From: Gemmatimonadota bacterium
Lineage (GTDB): Bacteria; Gemmatimonadota; Gemmatimonadetes; Gemmatimonadales; Gemmatimonadaceae
Assembly (NCBI GenBank): GCA_947475795.1
Contig: CANJOX010000161.1
Span: forward strand, 1 to 7,206
DNA length: 7,206 nt
Direction: 5' to 3'
The notes under the pieces are model-generated. The model worked only from the letters and a program-made list of their open reading frames with translations, did no database searches and was not told the origin of the DNA. Below, one piece after another: positions 1 to 6,350 of the stretch (position 1 is its first letter; each line of letters starts with the position of its first letter). Made by a program: the position numbers and the translations under genes.

Positions 1-2
1 AC

Positions 3-863
3 CAGGTCGGCGCGCCGAGCCGCGCGCCGGTCGGTCGTGTGGAGCAGCGCGACACCGCGGCCTCCCCGCCGGCGCCGAGTCCGGCACCGACGACGGCCAA
101 TCGCACGCCGCGGTTTGCCGGCGTCGCGGTGGTGGCGGTGGCGGTGATCGGCTGGCTCGTGTGGCCCGCTGGTGCCGACCGGGTGCCGGGGAGCGACGTG
201 GCGCTGCCGTCCGCGGCGGGCGCCGAGCTCCCACCGAGTGCTCGCGCCGAGCCGGCGCTTACGGGGGCGACGACGCCAGCACCGGCGGCCGTGCCGGCGG
301 CGGTACCGGCGGCCGTGCCGACGGTCGCCGACGTGAAGCGAGGGATGCCGTCGGTGAGCCGCGCGCCAGCGATCGCCGCGCCGGATGGCCGTCCGGACGC
401 ACCGGTGATGGCGCCGCAATCCAGCGTGACGAGAAAACCGGCGGTGGTGCCACCGGCGGCGGTGCCCCGGGCGGAGCCGACGGTGGCGGCCGTCTCCGCG
501 CCAGCGGTCTCCACCCCGCCGGTGGTGGCGGAGCCCGTGGTGGAAACGCCAACCGCAGCCGACCTGCAGCGCGAAGCGGAGCGCGTCGTCCGGGATCTGC
601 GCAGTGCGCGCGGCGCCGGCACCGGATTGGCGGATTTCTGGAAGGACGGCGGAAAGCATGTGGTCGATCTGGCCGGCGTGCCGCAACTGCTCGAAGACCG
701 GGGCGGCACGGCGCAGGTGCAGGTCGCGCTGCGTTTCAGCAAGATCAATTCCGGCGGTCGGACGGACCGCTTTACCGCGCAGGCCACGCTTGACGTGACC
801 AAAAAGAATGGACAAGTCAGCGCCGGCGCTGCGAGATTCTCCGCGTTGGCACCGAGCAAGTAG
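3..863 (+). CDS. Membrane-anchored protein, probable C-terminal part of a Ser/Thr protein kinase (5' end outside window)
   Basis: The frame is open to the left edge, so the gene probably begins upstream; a GTG at 39 is the only visible start and has no Shine-Dalgarno sequence. Counting from that GTG, residues 1-25 are Pro/Ala-rich and end in Arg. Residues about 26-43 (FAGVAVVAVAVIGWLVWP) are one membrane helix, with the basic residues before it suggesting an N-in topology. Residues 44-172 are a low-complexity Ala/Pro/Val linker. Residues 173-190 look helical (AADLQREAERVVRDLRSAR). The rest, to 274, is a small alpha+beta domain with alternating strands such as AQVQVALRF and DRFTAQATLDV. A tail of membrane helix, Pro/Ala linker and NTF2-like or similar domain is common in bacterial transmembrane Ser/Thr kinases, so I infer a kinase. 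No kinase motif is inside the window, and an anti-sigma or other single-pass protein remains possible. The reading frame and stop at 861-863 are secure. Confidence 0.6.
   Translation, partial: QVGAPSRAPVGRVEQRDTAASPPAPSPAPTTANRTPRFAGVAVVAVAVIGWLVWPAGADRVPGSDVALPSAAGAELPPSARAEPALTGATTPAPAAVPAAVPAAVPTVADVKRGMPSVSRAPAIAAPDGRPDAPVMAPQSSVTRKPAVVPPAAVPRAEPTVAAVSAPAVSTPPVVAEPVVETPTAADLQREAERVVRDLRSARGAGTGLADFWKDGGKHVVDLAGVPQLLEDRGGTAQVQVALRFSKINSGGRTDRFTAQATLDVTKKNGQVSAGAARFSALAPSK
285..320 (+). repeat. Three tandem 12-bp units encoding AAVP
   Basis: Three consecutive 12-base units, each near GCGGCCGTGCCG and differing only at synonymous positions, encode AAVP-AAVP-AAVP in the extracytoplasmic linker of the membrane protein. 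Being a multiple of three, gain or loss of units would change linker length without a frameshift. It is ordinary low-complexity expansion in a GC-rich linker. Confidence 0.7.
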
Positions 864-864
864 T

Positions 865-890
865 GCGCCGCCACCCGGCGGCGCTTTCCT
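865..890 (+). terminator. GC-rich hairpin followed by a short T run, likely intrinsic terminator
   Basis: A perfect 8-bp stem, GCGCCGCC (865-872) with GGCGGCGC (877-884), closes an ACCC loop and is followed by TTTCCTCCTC. It begins one base after the stop of the upstream membrane-protein gene. Position and shape fit an intrinsic terminator, although the T tract is short and broken by C. It argues against the GTG at 863 as a start for the next gene, because that start would place the hairpin inside the coding sequence. Confidence 0.55.
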
Positions 891-907
891 CCTCTCCAGT
901 CGGCCTC

Positions 908-1507
908 ATGACCTTTCGCACGTTTCAGCGCCTCACGCGCGTCAGCGCCGCGGCTCTCTTCGCGTCGGTCGCGCTGAGCGCGTCAGCGACCGCCCAGTCG
1001 GCCCAGAAGTACGCCGTACAGTTCGCGGTCCTTTCCACCTCCATCGACGGAACGTCCGGGAACAGCATCGGCGGCGTGGGCGTGGAACCGCAGATTCGGT
1101 ACAATCTGGCGTACGCCAAGGAGTCGCTGGGCGGACTGACGTTGGGGCTGGGCGGGCAGTTGACGTCGCACAGTTCCGGCGGGGACAACCTGAAAATTTC
1201 CGGCCTGTTTCTCGAGCCACGCTGGGTGCCAAACACAGGCTCCAGCCGGTTCTTTCCGTACATCTCCGGTCGTCTCGCGCTGCTGCGACAGTCGAGCAAC
1301 TTCGGGAGTGCCTCCGGCGGCACGGGTATCGGCGCGGGGGGCGGCTTTGCGATCAAACTGGCACCCACGATCAACCTCGACGCCGGTCTCGCGCTGGTGC
1401 GTCAGCAGTTCGGTGCGTTCGTGTTCACGGACAACACCGCCGGCGAGTTCAATCCGTTCACGACGTACGCGGCCAAGATCGGCATCACGGTTGGTTTTCC
1501 GCGCTAG
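908..1507 (+). CDS. Exported outer-membrane beta-barrel protein, about eight strands
   Basis: This 199-residue protein has a clear signal peptide: basic start (MTFRTFQRLTR), hydrophobic core (VSAAALFASVALSA) and a cleavage site after ATA or ATAQ near residues 29-30. The mature part alternates polar and hydrophobic residues in about eight stretches: YAVQFAVLST, VGVEPQIRYNLA, LTLGLGGQLTSH, LKISGLFLEPRWV, FFPYISGRLALL, GIGAGGGFAIKL, INLDAGLALVRQQF and YAAKIGITVGF, with Gly/Ser/Asn turns between. That matches small OmpA/OmpW-like barrels of roughly this size. The last strand ends in FPR rather than a terminal aromatic residue, so the usual barrel-assembly signal is imperfect. I chose ATG 908 because it starts directly at the signal peptide; the GTG at 863 would add 15 residues read through a hairpin. 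No good Shine-Dalgarno is visible. Function beyond the barrel fold is unknown. The next gene starts 55 bases later and may be co-transcribed. Confidence 0.8.
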   Translation: MTFRTFQRLTRVSAAALFASVALSASATAQSAQKYAVQFAVLSTSIDGTSGNSIGGVGVEPQIRYNLAYAKESLGGLTLGLGGQLTSHSSGGDNLKISGLFLEPRWVPNTGSSRFFPYISGRLALLRQSSNFGSASGGTGIGAGGGFAIKLAPTINLDAGLALVRQQFGAFVFTDNTAGEFNPFTTYAAKIGITVGFPR

Positions 1508-1547
1508 GCCGTGAGTGTCTGTTCGCCCTTTCGCTTCGCTTCGCCAT

Positions 1548-1551
1548 GAGG
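1548..1551 (+). promoter_or_regulatory. Probable ribosome binding site for the lipoprotein gene
   Basis: GAGG lies 11 bases before ATG 1563. The spacing is slightly long, but it is the best Shine-Dalgarno candidate and supports this start over the upstream in-frame GTG at 1515. Confidence 0.4.
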
Positions 1552-1562
1552 TTACGCGCCTA

Positions 1563-3473
1563 ATGTCGTTACGGTCGTTCCCGTCGATTCTCCGACGTAC
1601 CTTCGTGGTGTTCGGTGCCGCCGGTGCCGCCGCGTGCGGAGGCGACGGCCCCATCGTTACTCGGCCGCAAACGCCCCCGGCGGCACCAGTCGTCGTGACG
1701 ATGTTGCCGCAGTCGCTCACGCTCAATGCGGGCGCCACCGGTCTGTTCGCGGTCTCAATTACCGGCGGCAGTCCCACACCTACGCTCCAAGGGTGTAGCA
1801 GCAACGCCCCCGCGGTCGCCAGCGCCGCGGTGAACGGCGCCGGCTGTCAGGTGACGGGGATCGCGCCCGGGAATGCCGTGGTGACGGCGACCACGACGGG
1901 TGGCCAGCAAGCGTCATCGGGCATCACCGTGCTCGCCCTTCCGCCCGCGCTGACCAATCTGTCGGTGACACCGGCGAGTGCGTCGTTGTCCGTGGGGCAG
2001 ACCGCCGGACTCGTCGCCTCGGTGTCGGTGCCCGCTGGCGCGACCGTGGCCTACACGGCGGTGTCCAGCAATGCCACGGTGGCGACCGTCTCGAGCGGGG
2101 CGGCCACGCCGACGGTCACCGCCGTCAGCGTCGGCAGTGCAACGATCACGGTCACGGCGACGGCGACGGGCCCCGGGCTCGCGTCGACGACGCGTTCCGT
2201 GGCCGTCCCGATCACGGTCACGGCGCCCGCCGTGGTGACGATCAGCCCCACGAGTCTCACGCTGCAAACCGGCAGCACGGGCGCGCTGGCGGTCGGCATT
2301 GTCGGCGGGACGCCGACGCCAACGCTGGTCTCGTGCAGCAGCGCGGTCACCGCCGTCGCGACGGTCTCGGTGAGCGGGACGACCTGTCAGGTGACGGCCG
2401 TGGCGCCGGGTGCCACGGCCATCACGGCGACCGTCTCAAGCGGCCAGACGGTGCAGGCCGCTATTACGGTGGTCGCGCCGAGTCCCGCCATCAGTGCGTT
2501 CTCGGTGGCACCGTCAACCGTGTCGCTAGGCGTCGGGCAAAACACGACGCTGACCCCGGCGATCACCCGCGGGGGCACCGCCGTCACGGTGGAGTACACG
2601 TATGCCTCGTCTGCACCTTCGGTGGCGACCGTCAGCGCGAGTGGCGCGGTGACCGGGGTGGCGCCGGGGACCGCCACGGTCACCGTCACGGCGCGCGGGA
2701 GCGGCACCGGCTTTGCGACGACGGTGCTCACGGCAACGGTTCCCGTCACGGTGACCGCCGCCAACGCGTGTGATGCGTCGGCGCTGTCGCTCGACGTGGT
2801 CGTGTCCCAGAGTATCGTGAGTACGGACTGCGCGTTCTTGACGTCCGGCGGACGGATCGACAACTACCGTTTGACCGTGCCGTCGACGCGCGTGGTGCGC
2901 CTCGAGATCACGGCCGGCTTCTCGTCCGCCGGCGTATTGGCACGGACCGTTGGCGCGCAGGCCTCCGTTTGGTTCTCCAGCGCCGGCTCGTCGGCTTCCG
3001 CAAACTTCTTGATGCCGGCGGGCAGCGTGGACGTCGGCGCGATCGCCACGGCGGCCCAGACGGGTCCGTACCAGTTCAGCGCCACGACCCAGGTGGAAGA
3101 TGTCTCCAGCTGTCGCAATCTGACCGTGCTGGGCAACGCCGAGACCGCGCAGCAGCTCACGGCGCAAAGCTGTTTGGTCGGCGGGTGGCTCTTTGACCGC
3201 TTCTACGTCTTCGCCCCCGGACGTTCCTGCTCGATCAGCATGCGCCGCGTCTCCACGGCGGGATCGATTGGTGATCCGCTGCTTGAAGCGTGGCGGTCGG
3301 ATGGCTCGACGTTGTTCCTGGATAATGATGACGAGAGCCCCCTCACGCTCGATGCGCGGATCACGCTGCCGAGCTGCGTGGATCCGGCTGGTAACGCGGT
3401 GGACATTCGCGCCGGTGATTTGAACGCGGGCACGGGGCTGTACCGGCTCACCGTCACCTTTGGTAATCCCTAA
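1563..3473 (+). CDS. Surface or periplasmic lipoprotein with four Ig-like (BIG2-type) and two PPC-like domains
   Basis: Starting at ATG 1563, the 636-residue protein has a basic N-terminus (MSLRSFPSILRR), a short hydrophobic stretch and a lipobox-like AAAC with Cys25 followed by GGD, so it is probably lipidated. Residues about 42-399 hold four Ig-like domains with the BIG2 signature (SLTL.GATG..., VATVS, GIAPG/VAPGTATVTVTA). They alternate as A (42-125), B (127-220), A (222-305), B (307-399). Each A domain carries PTPTL and a Cys pair 17 apart (78/95 and 258/275). Residues 403-512 and 514-636 resemble PPC (bacterial pre-peptidase C-terminal) domains. Both begin with a Cys pair 20 apart (403/423, 517/537), and the second has FDRFYVF, GDPLLEAW, LDNDDE and GLYRLTV. 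No enzyme domain is present, so an adhesive, binding or structural role is inferred. The start fits the signal sequence and a GAGG at 1548-1551; GTG 1515 in frame would prepend 16 charged residues. It lies just after the barrel gene on the same strand. Confidence 0.85.
   Translation: MSLRSFPSILRRTFVVFGAAGAAACGGDGPIVTRPQTPPAAPVVVTMLPQSLTLNAGATGLFAVSITGGSPTPTLQGCSSNAPAVASAAVNGAGCQVTGIAPGNAVVTATTTGGQQASSGITVLALPPALTNLSVTPASASLSVGQTAGLVASVSVPAGATVAYTAVSSNATVATVSSGAATPTVTAVSVGSATITVTATATGPGLASTTRSVAVPITVTAPAVVTISPTSLTLQTGSTGALAVGIVGGTPTPTLVSCSSAVTAVATVSVSGTTCQVTAVAPGATAITATVSSGQTVQAAITVVAPSPAISAFSVAPSTVSLGVGQNTTLTPAITRGGTAVTVEYTYASSAPSVATVSASGAVTGVAPGTATVTVTARGSGTGFATTVLTATVPVTVTAANACDASALSLDVVVSQSIVSTDCAFLTSGGRIDNYRLTVPSTRVVRLEITAGFSSAGVLARTVGAQASVWFSSAGSSASANFLMPAGSVDVGAIATAAQTGPYQFSATTQVEDVSSCRNLTVLGNAETAQQLTAQSCLVGGWLFDRFYVFAPGRSCSISMRRVSTAGSIGDPLLEAWRSDGSTLFLDNDDESPLTLDARITLPSCVDPAGNAVDIRAGDLNAGTGLYRLTVTFGNP
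1683..2222 (+). repeat. First copy of an internal two-domain Ig duplication (A1-B1)
   Basis: This codes residues 41-220 of the lipoprotein: one cysteine-bearing A-type and one B-type Ig-like domain. It aligns with the next 537 bases at a period of 180 residues. Paired landmarks are PQSLTL with PTSLTL, GSPTPTLQGCSS with GTPTPTLVSCSS, and CQVTGIAPG with CQVTAVAPG. The similarity is clear in protein and partial in DNA, so the duplication is old. Confidence 0.75.
2223..2759 (+). repeat. Second copy of the two-domain Ig duplication (A2-B2)
   Basis: This codes residues 221-399 of the lipoprotein, the second A-type plus B-type Ig pair. It keeps the 180-residue register of the first copy until late in the B domain, where it is about two residues shorter (SSGAATPTVTAVSVG versus SASGAVTGVAPG). 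Confidence 0.75.
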
Positions 3474-3480
3474 CGCGCGA

Positions 3481-3550
3481 CGACAGCCGGTGCTGCACGG
3501 GGCCGGCTGTCGATCGGCGCGGTGACGCCGCGCTGCAGGGACGGCGCCGA
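3481..3550. terminator. Hairpin cluster between convergent genes, probable bidirectional terminator
   Basis: A perfect 10-bp stem, CGACAGCCGG (3481-3490) with CCGGCTGTCG (3503-3512), has a 12-base loop. A second stem, GCGCGG (3517-3522) with CCGCGC (3528-3533), has a 5-base loop. An alternative pairing is TCGGCGC (3514-3520) with GCGCCGA (3544-3550). The cluster fills the gap between the lipoprotein stop (3473) and the lipase stop (3551), where transcripts from both strands end. There is no T run on either side, so it may act by RNA structure or with Rho rather than as a classical intrinsic terminator. Confidence 0.5.
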
Positions 3551-4450
3551 CTAGGGCAGGGGAGCCCCGGGGACGGTGCTCGCAAACCTGGCCGACGCGC
3601 TGAGGGCCGGGACCAGTGAGTCGATGGAATGGTGGTACAGCATCGTCTCGCCCAGGTAGCGCAGGGTCTCGGCGTATTGCCGCGCACTGTCCGCGCAGTC
3701 GGCGCCGATCGCGAGGGCCGGACTCACGACGCGCAGCCACGTCGGCGCGGATTCCTGGCGCACGGGGGGGCGCCGGAAGGCCGGGAGGCGCACCGTGTGC
3801 AGTTGACCGTGCGGCAGGTGCCCCATGGCACCGGTCATGAAGCTGAGCGGGTCACCGATCGCATTTACGTAGATCAAGTCCCCCGATGACATCGGCGCGG
3901 CGCCTCCGATGTCGCCCATGAACGGGCCATTGAACGAGACGGCGGTGACCCCACGCTGCTGGGAAACGACCTGTGCCAGCGCGCCACCCAGCGAGTGGCC
4001 GCACACCGCCACGGGCCGCGGGCTGCAGGCATCGAAGTACCGGAGCGCCGCTCTGACCTGCTCCGTGGGCACCCGGTTGAGCCGGCGGCGGACCTGATCC
4101 CGGACCGCTTCGGTCTGCAGCACCGCCTCCGTGATGCGAGGGGCCATGAAGTCGAGTACCGGCCCCATCGACACGCCGTAGATGCGGAGCAACGACTCCA
4201 CGGCATCCCGAGCGGCGCCGGGGCGGGCGACGGGCACCATCAGCAGATCATCGATGATGTCCTGCGTGTCCTCGGTGCCGCGAAACGCGATGACCGTCTC
4301 ACCCAGTCGGCTGTAGGTGCCGGCCGCGAACCCTTCCCGCCAGTTCATCGGATCGCGGCGTGCCCACCCCCGCGCCGTGGCCGACGTCGACGAGCCGGTG
4401 GTGTCGTAGATGTCCTGCGCGAGTGCTCCGAGGTGGCGGTACGTGGCCAT
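3551..4450 (-). CDS. Class-3 lipase-like alpha/beta hydrolase, no signal peptide
   Basis: This 299-residue protein has the landmarks of the Lipase_3 family. VIAFRGTE at residues 53-60 is the strand carrying the oxyanion region. VAVCGHSLGGALAQ at 147-160 is the nucleophile elbow with Ser153. VNAIGDPLSF at 195-204 supplies a likely acid, Asp200. LYHHSIDSLV at 271-280 supplies the likely His274 of the triad. It should hydrolyse ester bonds, probably of acylglycerols or phospholipids, but the substrate cannot be read from sequence. There is no signal peptide or membrane segment, so it is cytoplasmic or exported by another route. I chose ATG 4450 because homology to the family begins right after it. 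A TTG at 4567 in frame would add 39 Arg/Ser/Pro-rich residues with no signal-peptide character. A weak GGA lies 7 bases before the ATG. It sits 124 bases downstream of the M14 peptidase gene on the same strand and may be its distal operon partner or have its own promoter. Confidence 0.8.
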   Translation of the reverse strand: MATYRHLGALAQDIYDTTGSSTSATARGWARRDPMNWREGFAAGTYSRLGETVIAFRGTEDTQDIIDDLLMVPVARPGAARDAVESLLRIYGVSMGPVLDFMAPRITEAVLQTEAVRDQVRRRLNRVPTEQVRAALRYFDACSPRPVAVCGHSLGGALAQVVSQQRGVTAVSFNGPFMGDIGGAAPMSSGDLIYVNAIGDPLSFMTGAMGHLPHGQLHTVRLPAFRRPPVRQESAPTWLRVVSPALAIGADCADSARQYAETLRYLGETMLYHHSIDSLVPALSASARFASTVPGAPLP

Positions 4451-4464
4451 GGTCGGATCCGTGG

Positions 4465-4480
4465 AGAGGGCATGCCCTCT
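4465..4480. promoter_or_regulatory. Perfect 16-bp palindrome upstream of the lipase start, possible operator
   Basis: AGAGGGCATGCCCTCT is a perfect inverted repeat with no spacer, ending 14 bases before the lipase ATG. A second GGCATGC follows at 4481-4487, so the core GGCATGC occurs twice 12 bases apart. The position in the leader suits a repressor-binding site or an RNA hairpin that influences translation. No regulator gene is in the window, so its role is inferred from location only. Confidence 0.35.
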
Positions 4481-4574
4481 GGCATGCGATGGGAGGGAGC
4501 TTGGCCGAAGCGCGTCGGCAGACGGACGGCGAGAAAATAGCACCGGCCCACGGAGTCCGCGCGGCAATACCGCC

Positions 4575-6350
4575 TTACGGCACCGCGTTCATCGACCGCC
4601 ACACCGGATAGTACGCCGGCGCCGGCGTCTGCCCCAGCACGGCGTCCAGCAGGTTCCACCACATGAAGCCGTCGTCCGAGCGCGGGTCCATGAGGATGAA
4701 CGTGAGTCGCGCCAACGGCTGATCCATCGGGATCACCAGCGACCCGGCCGGCAGCGTCTGCTCGGCCGCTTCCCACGCCCCGGTCAGCGTGCGCCCTTTG
4801 TGCGTGCCCTGATACTCGCGCGCATCGAGAGTGTTGGTGGCGATCGCGAACCGCTCGCCACGGAAGGGCTGATCAGCGGTGGTGATGCGATACCGGATGC
4901 CGTGCGCCTCGAGCCGGTCGATCACGGTGGCCATCATGCGCTGTGTGGGCGTCCCCTGCGCGCCCCCGCGTCCGCCACCAAACCCGCTCGGCGCCGGCGT
5001 GGGCGCGGCGGCGGTGGCTGTGGCGGCCGTCATGGGCACCACCCACACCCGCGGAGCGAGACTGGTTTCGGTGGGCTCGGCGGTGCCGTAGAAGGGGAGC
5101 CGCTCGGTGGTCACGGCCGCGCGATCCTGCCCGTCGGGACGCAGACGGTACGGTCGGTCGGGGACGTACGGGTTGCGCATGGACACCGTGGGCGCAAACA
5201 CGATGGTCTGCAGCGCCGGCGCTTTCACCAGCTGCTGCCGCACCGCGAGCTGCCGCCCGATGATCGACTCCGCGTTGGCCTGCGCTACCACGGTGCGCAC
5301 GGTCTCGCCGTGCGTGGCCACGTAGCTCAGCGTCTCCTCGAGAAACCGGTACGTCTCCACGATGCGCGTGCGGAACGACGCGTACGAGTACGTCTCGGTG
5401 AGCAACCCCAGAATGTTGCGCACGCCGTAGTACGTGGACGTATAGCGCGGCTTGGCCAGCTCGGCGTCGCTGCGCCACGCACGCTGATCGCTGCTCCCGG
5501 ACACGCCGCCGTAGTAGAACCAGTCCACGCCGTACTTCGTCTTCACCGCCTGCGTGACCTGCGGCAACAGCACGTCGCGCAGCAGCGCCGTCTGCGCCGC
5601 GGCGTTGTTGGGGTTGAGCGACGTCTCGTACGTCATGGTGAAGCCGCTGGTGGAGCTGCCGTCGGTGGTGTGCAGGTCCATCGCCACGTGCGGCTGATAG
5701 CGCGTGAGCAACGACGCCATCGAGCGCGCTTCGGCCGTTTCCATCTTGGTGCCGTCGCGGTTGAGGTCGAGCCCCTGCGCATTTTCACGCGTGCCCATAC
5801 CGCCCACCGGCCCGGCCTGCGTACCGCGGTTGGCCACGGTCACGCGTTCATTGCCGTCGGCGTTGTAGATGGGGTTGATGAGCAGCACGGTGGTCTTGAG
5901 CCACGCGTCACGCTCTCCCTTCGCGATGGAGCGCAGCAACCAGAGCAGCGCTTCTTTCCCCTCCACTTCACCGGCGTGGATGTTCCCCTGGATGTACACG
6001 CGGGTCTTGTTGGTCGCGAGCACCTGCTCGGCGCTCGCTCCCGGCGCGCCGATCACCGCCAGGGGCAGCGCGCGCCCCTCGTACGTGTAGCCGTAGGTGG
6101 TGAGGTGGATGTTCTTGTTCACCGCCGCCATCTGCCGCATGTAGGCGACGACCTCGTCGTAACGACTCGTTTCCGCGTAGTCGGTGCGCTCGGGGCGCGT
6201 GAGCCACGACGCAGCGGCGGCAGTTTGCCGGACCGCGGGGGTGCGGGGCGCGGCCTGCGCGTGCGCCGAGGGCGCACCGGCGGCCTGCCACACGCCGCCG
6301 GCAAGAACGCACAGGGCGCGCACACGGCGCGTAACGGATGCTGACATCAT
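4575..6350 (-). CDS. Exported M14-family zinc carboxypeptidase with C-terminal extension
   Basis: The 591-residue protein begins with a signal peptide (MMSASVTRRVRALCVLAGG...), with likely cleavage after SAHA near residue 31. The M14 catalytic domain spans about residues 55-350. Zinc ligands appear as HAGE (His125, Glu128) and the His of DLHTT (His227). LDLNRDGTK at 194-202 gives the Asn/Arg substrate-binding signature, and LLTETYSY supplies Glu319 as the catalytic acid/base. It should remove C-terminal residues from peptides or cleave cell-wall peptide links in the periplasm or outside the cell. Residues about 380-591 are an extension with an Ala/Pro/Gly-rich linker (GFGGGRGG at 456-463). 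It ends in a conserved-looking block, IPMDQPLARLTFILMDPRSDDG, quoted in two parts: IPMDQPLARL and MDPRSDDG; such tails occur in several long bacterial M14 proteins. ATG 6350 overlaps the TGA of the upstream gene and has GGAG seven bases before it. Confidence 0.9.
   Translation of the reverse strand: MMSASVTRRVRALCVLAGGVWQAAGAPSAHAQAAPRTPAVRQTAAAASWLTRPERTDYAETSRYDEVVAYMRQMAAVNKNIHLTTYGYTYEGRALPLAVIGAPGASAEQVLATNKTRVYIQGNIHAGEVEGKEALLWLLRSIAKGERDAWLKTTVLLINPIYNADGNERVTVANRGTQAGPVGGMGTRENAQGLDLNRDGTKMETAEARSMASLLTRYQPHVAMDLHTTDGSSTSGFTMTYETSLNPNNAAAQTALLRDVLLPQVTQAVKTKYGVDWFYYGGVSGSSDQRAWRSDAELAKPRYTSTYYGVRNILGLLTETYSYASFRTRIVETYRFLEETLSYVATHGETVRTVVAQANAESIIGRQLAVRQQLVKAPALQTIVFAPTVSMRNPYVPDRPYRLRPDGQDRAAVTTERLPFYGTAEPTETSLAPRVWVVPMTAATATAAAPTPAPSGFGGGRGGAQGTPTQRMMATVIDRLEAHGIRYRITTADQPFRGERFAIATNTLDAREYQGTHKGRTLTGAWEAAEQTLPAGSLVIPMDQPLARLTFILMDPRSDDGFMWWNLLDAVLGQTPAPAYYPVWRSMNAVP

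Noticed and set aside
790..818. TTGACG at 790 as a -35 box for the barrel gene
   Set aside because: No acceptable -10 element lies 15-19 bases downstream, and the hairpin at 865 would follow it.
863..907. GTG 863 as the start of the barrel protein
   Set aside because: It would add 15 residues before the signal peptide, read through a perfect hairpin, and overlap the upstream stop by one base; ATG 908 begins directly at the signal peptide.
2143..2225. A 17-base direct repeat (CGATCACGGTCACGGCG) at 2143 and 2209
   Set aside because: Both copies encode the recurring ITVTA end strand of Ig-like domains with the same preferred codons, so protein repetition explains it.
2526..3740. A 404-codon open frame on the - strand across the end of the lipoprotein and the lipase gene
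   Set aside because: It is Arg/Gly/Ala-rich without a domain, overlaps two well-supported genes and crosses the convergent hairpin cluster; it is a composition artefact.
4531..4540. AT-rich patch GAGAAAATAG (minus strand CTATTTTCTC) as a -10 box for the lipase
   Set aside because: It is the only AT-rich spot in the leader, but no -35 element is at a proper distance, so I do not call a promoter.
4451..4567. TTG 4567 as the start of the lipase
   Set aside because: The added 39 residues are Arg/Ser/Pro-rich and show no signal peptide or family similarity; the palindrome and the leader position fit non-coding sequence better.
4410..6344. A 644-codon open frame on the + strand opposite the M14 peptidase gene
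   Set aside because: It is rich in Arg, Gly, His and Val with no recognisable domain, and is explained by the high G/C third-position bias of the M14 gene on the other strand, whose zinc and catalytic motifs are intact.
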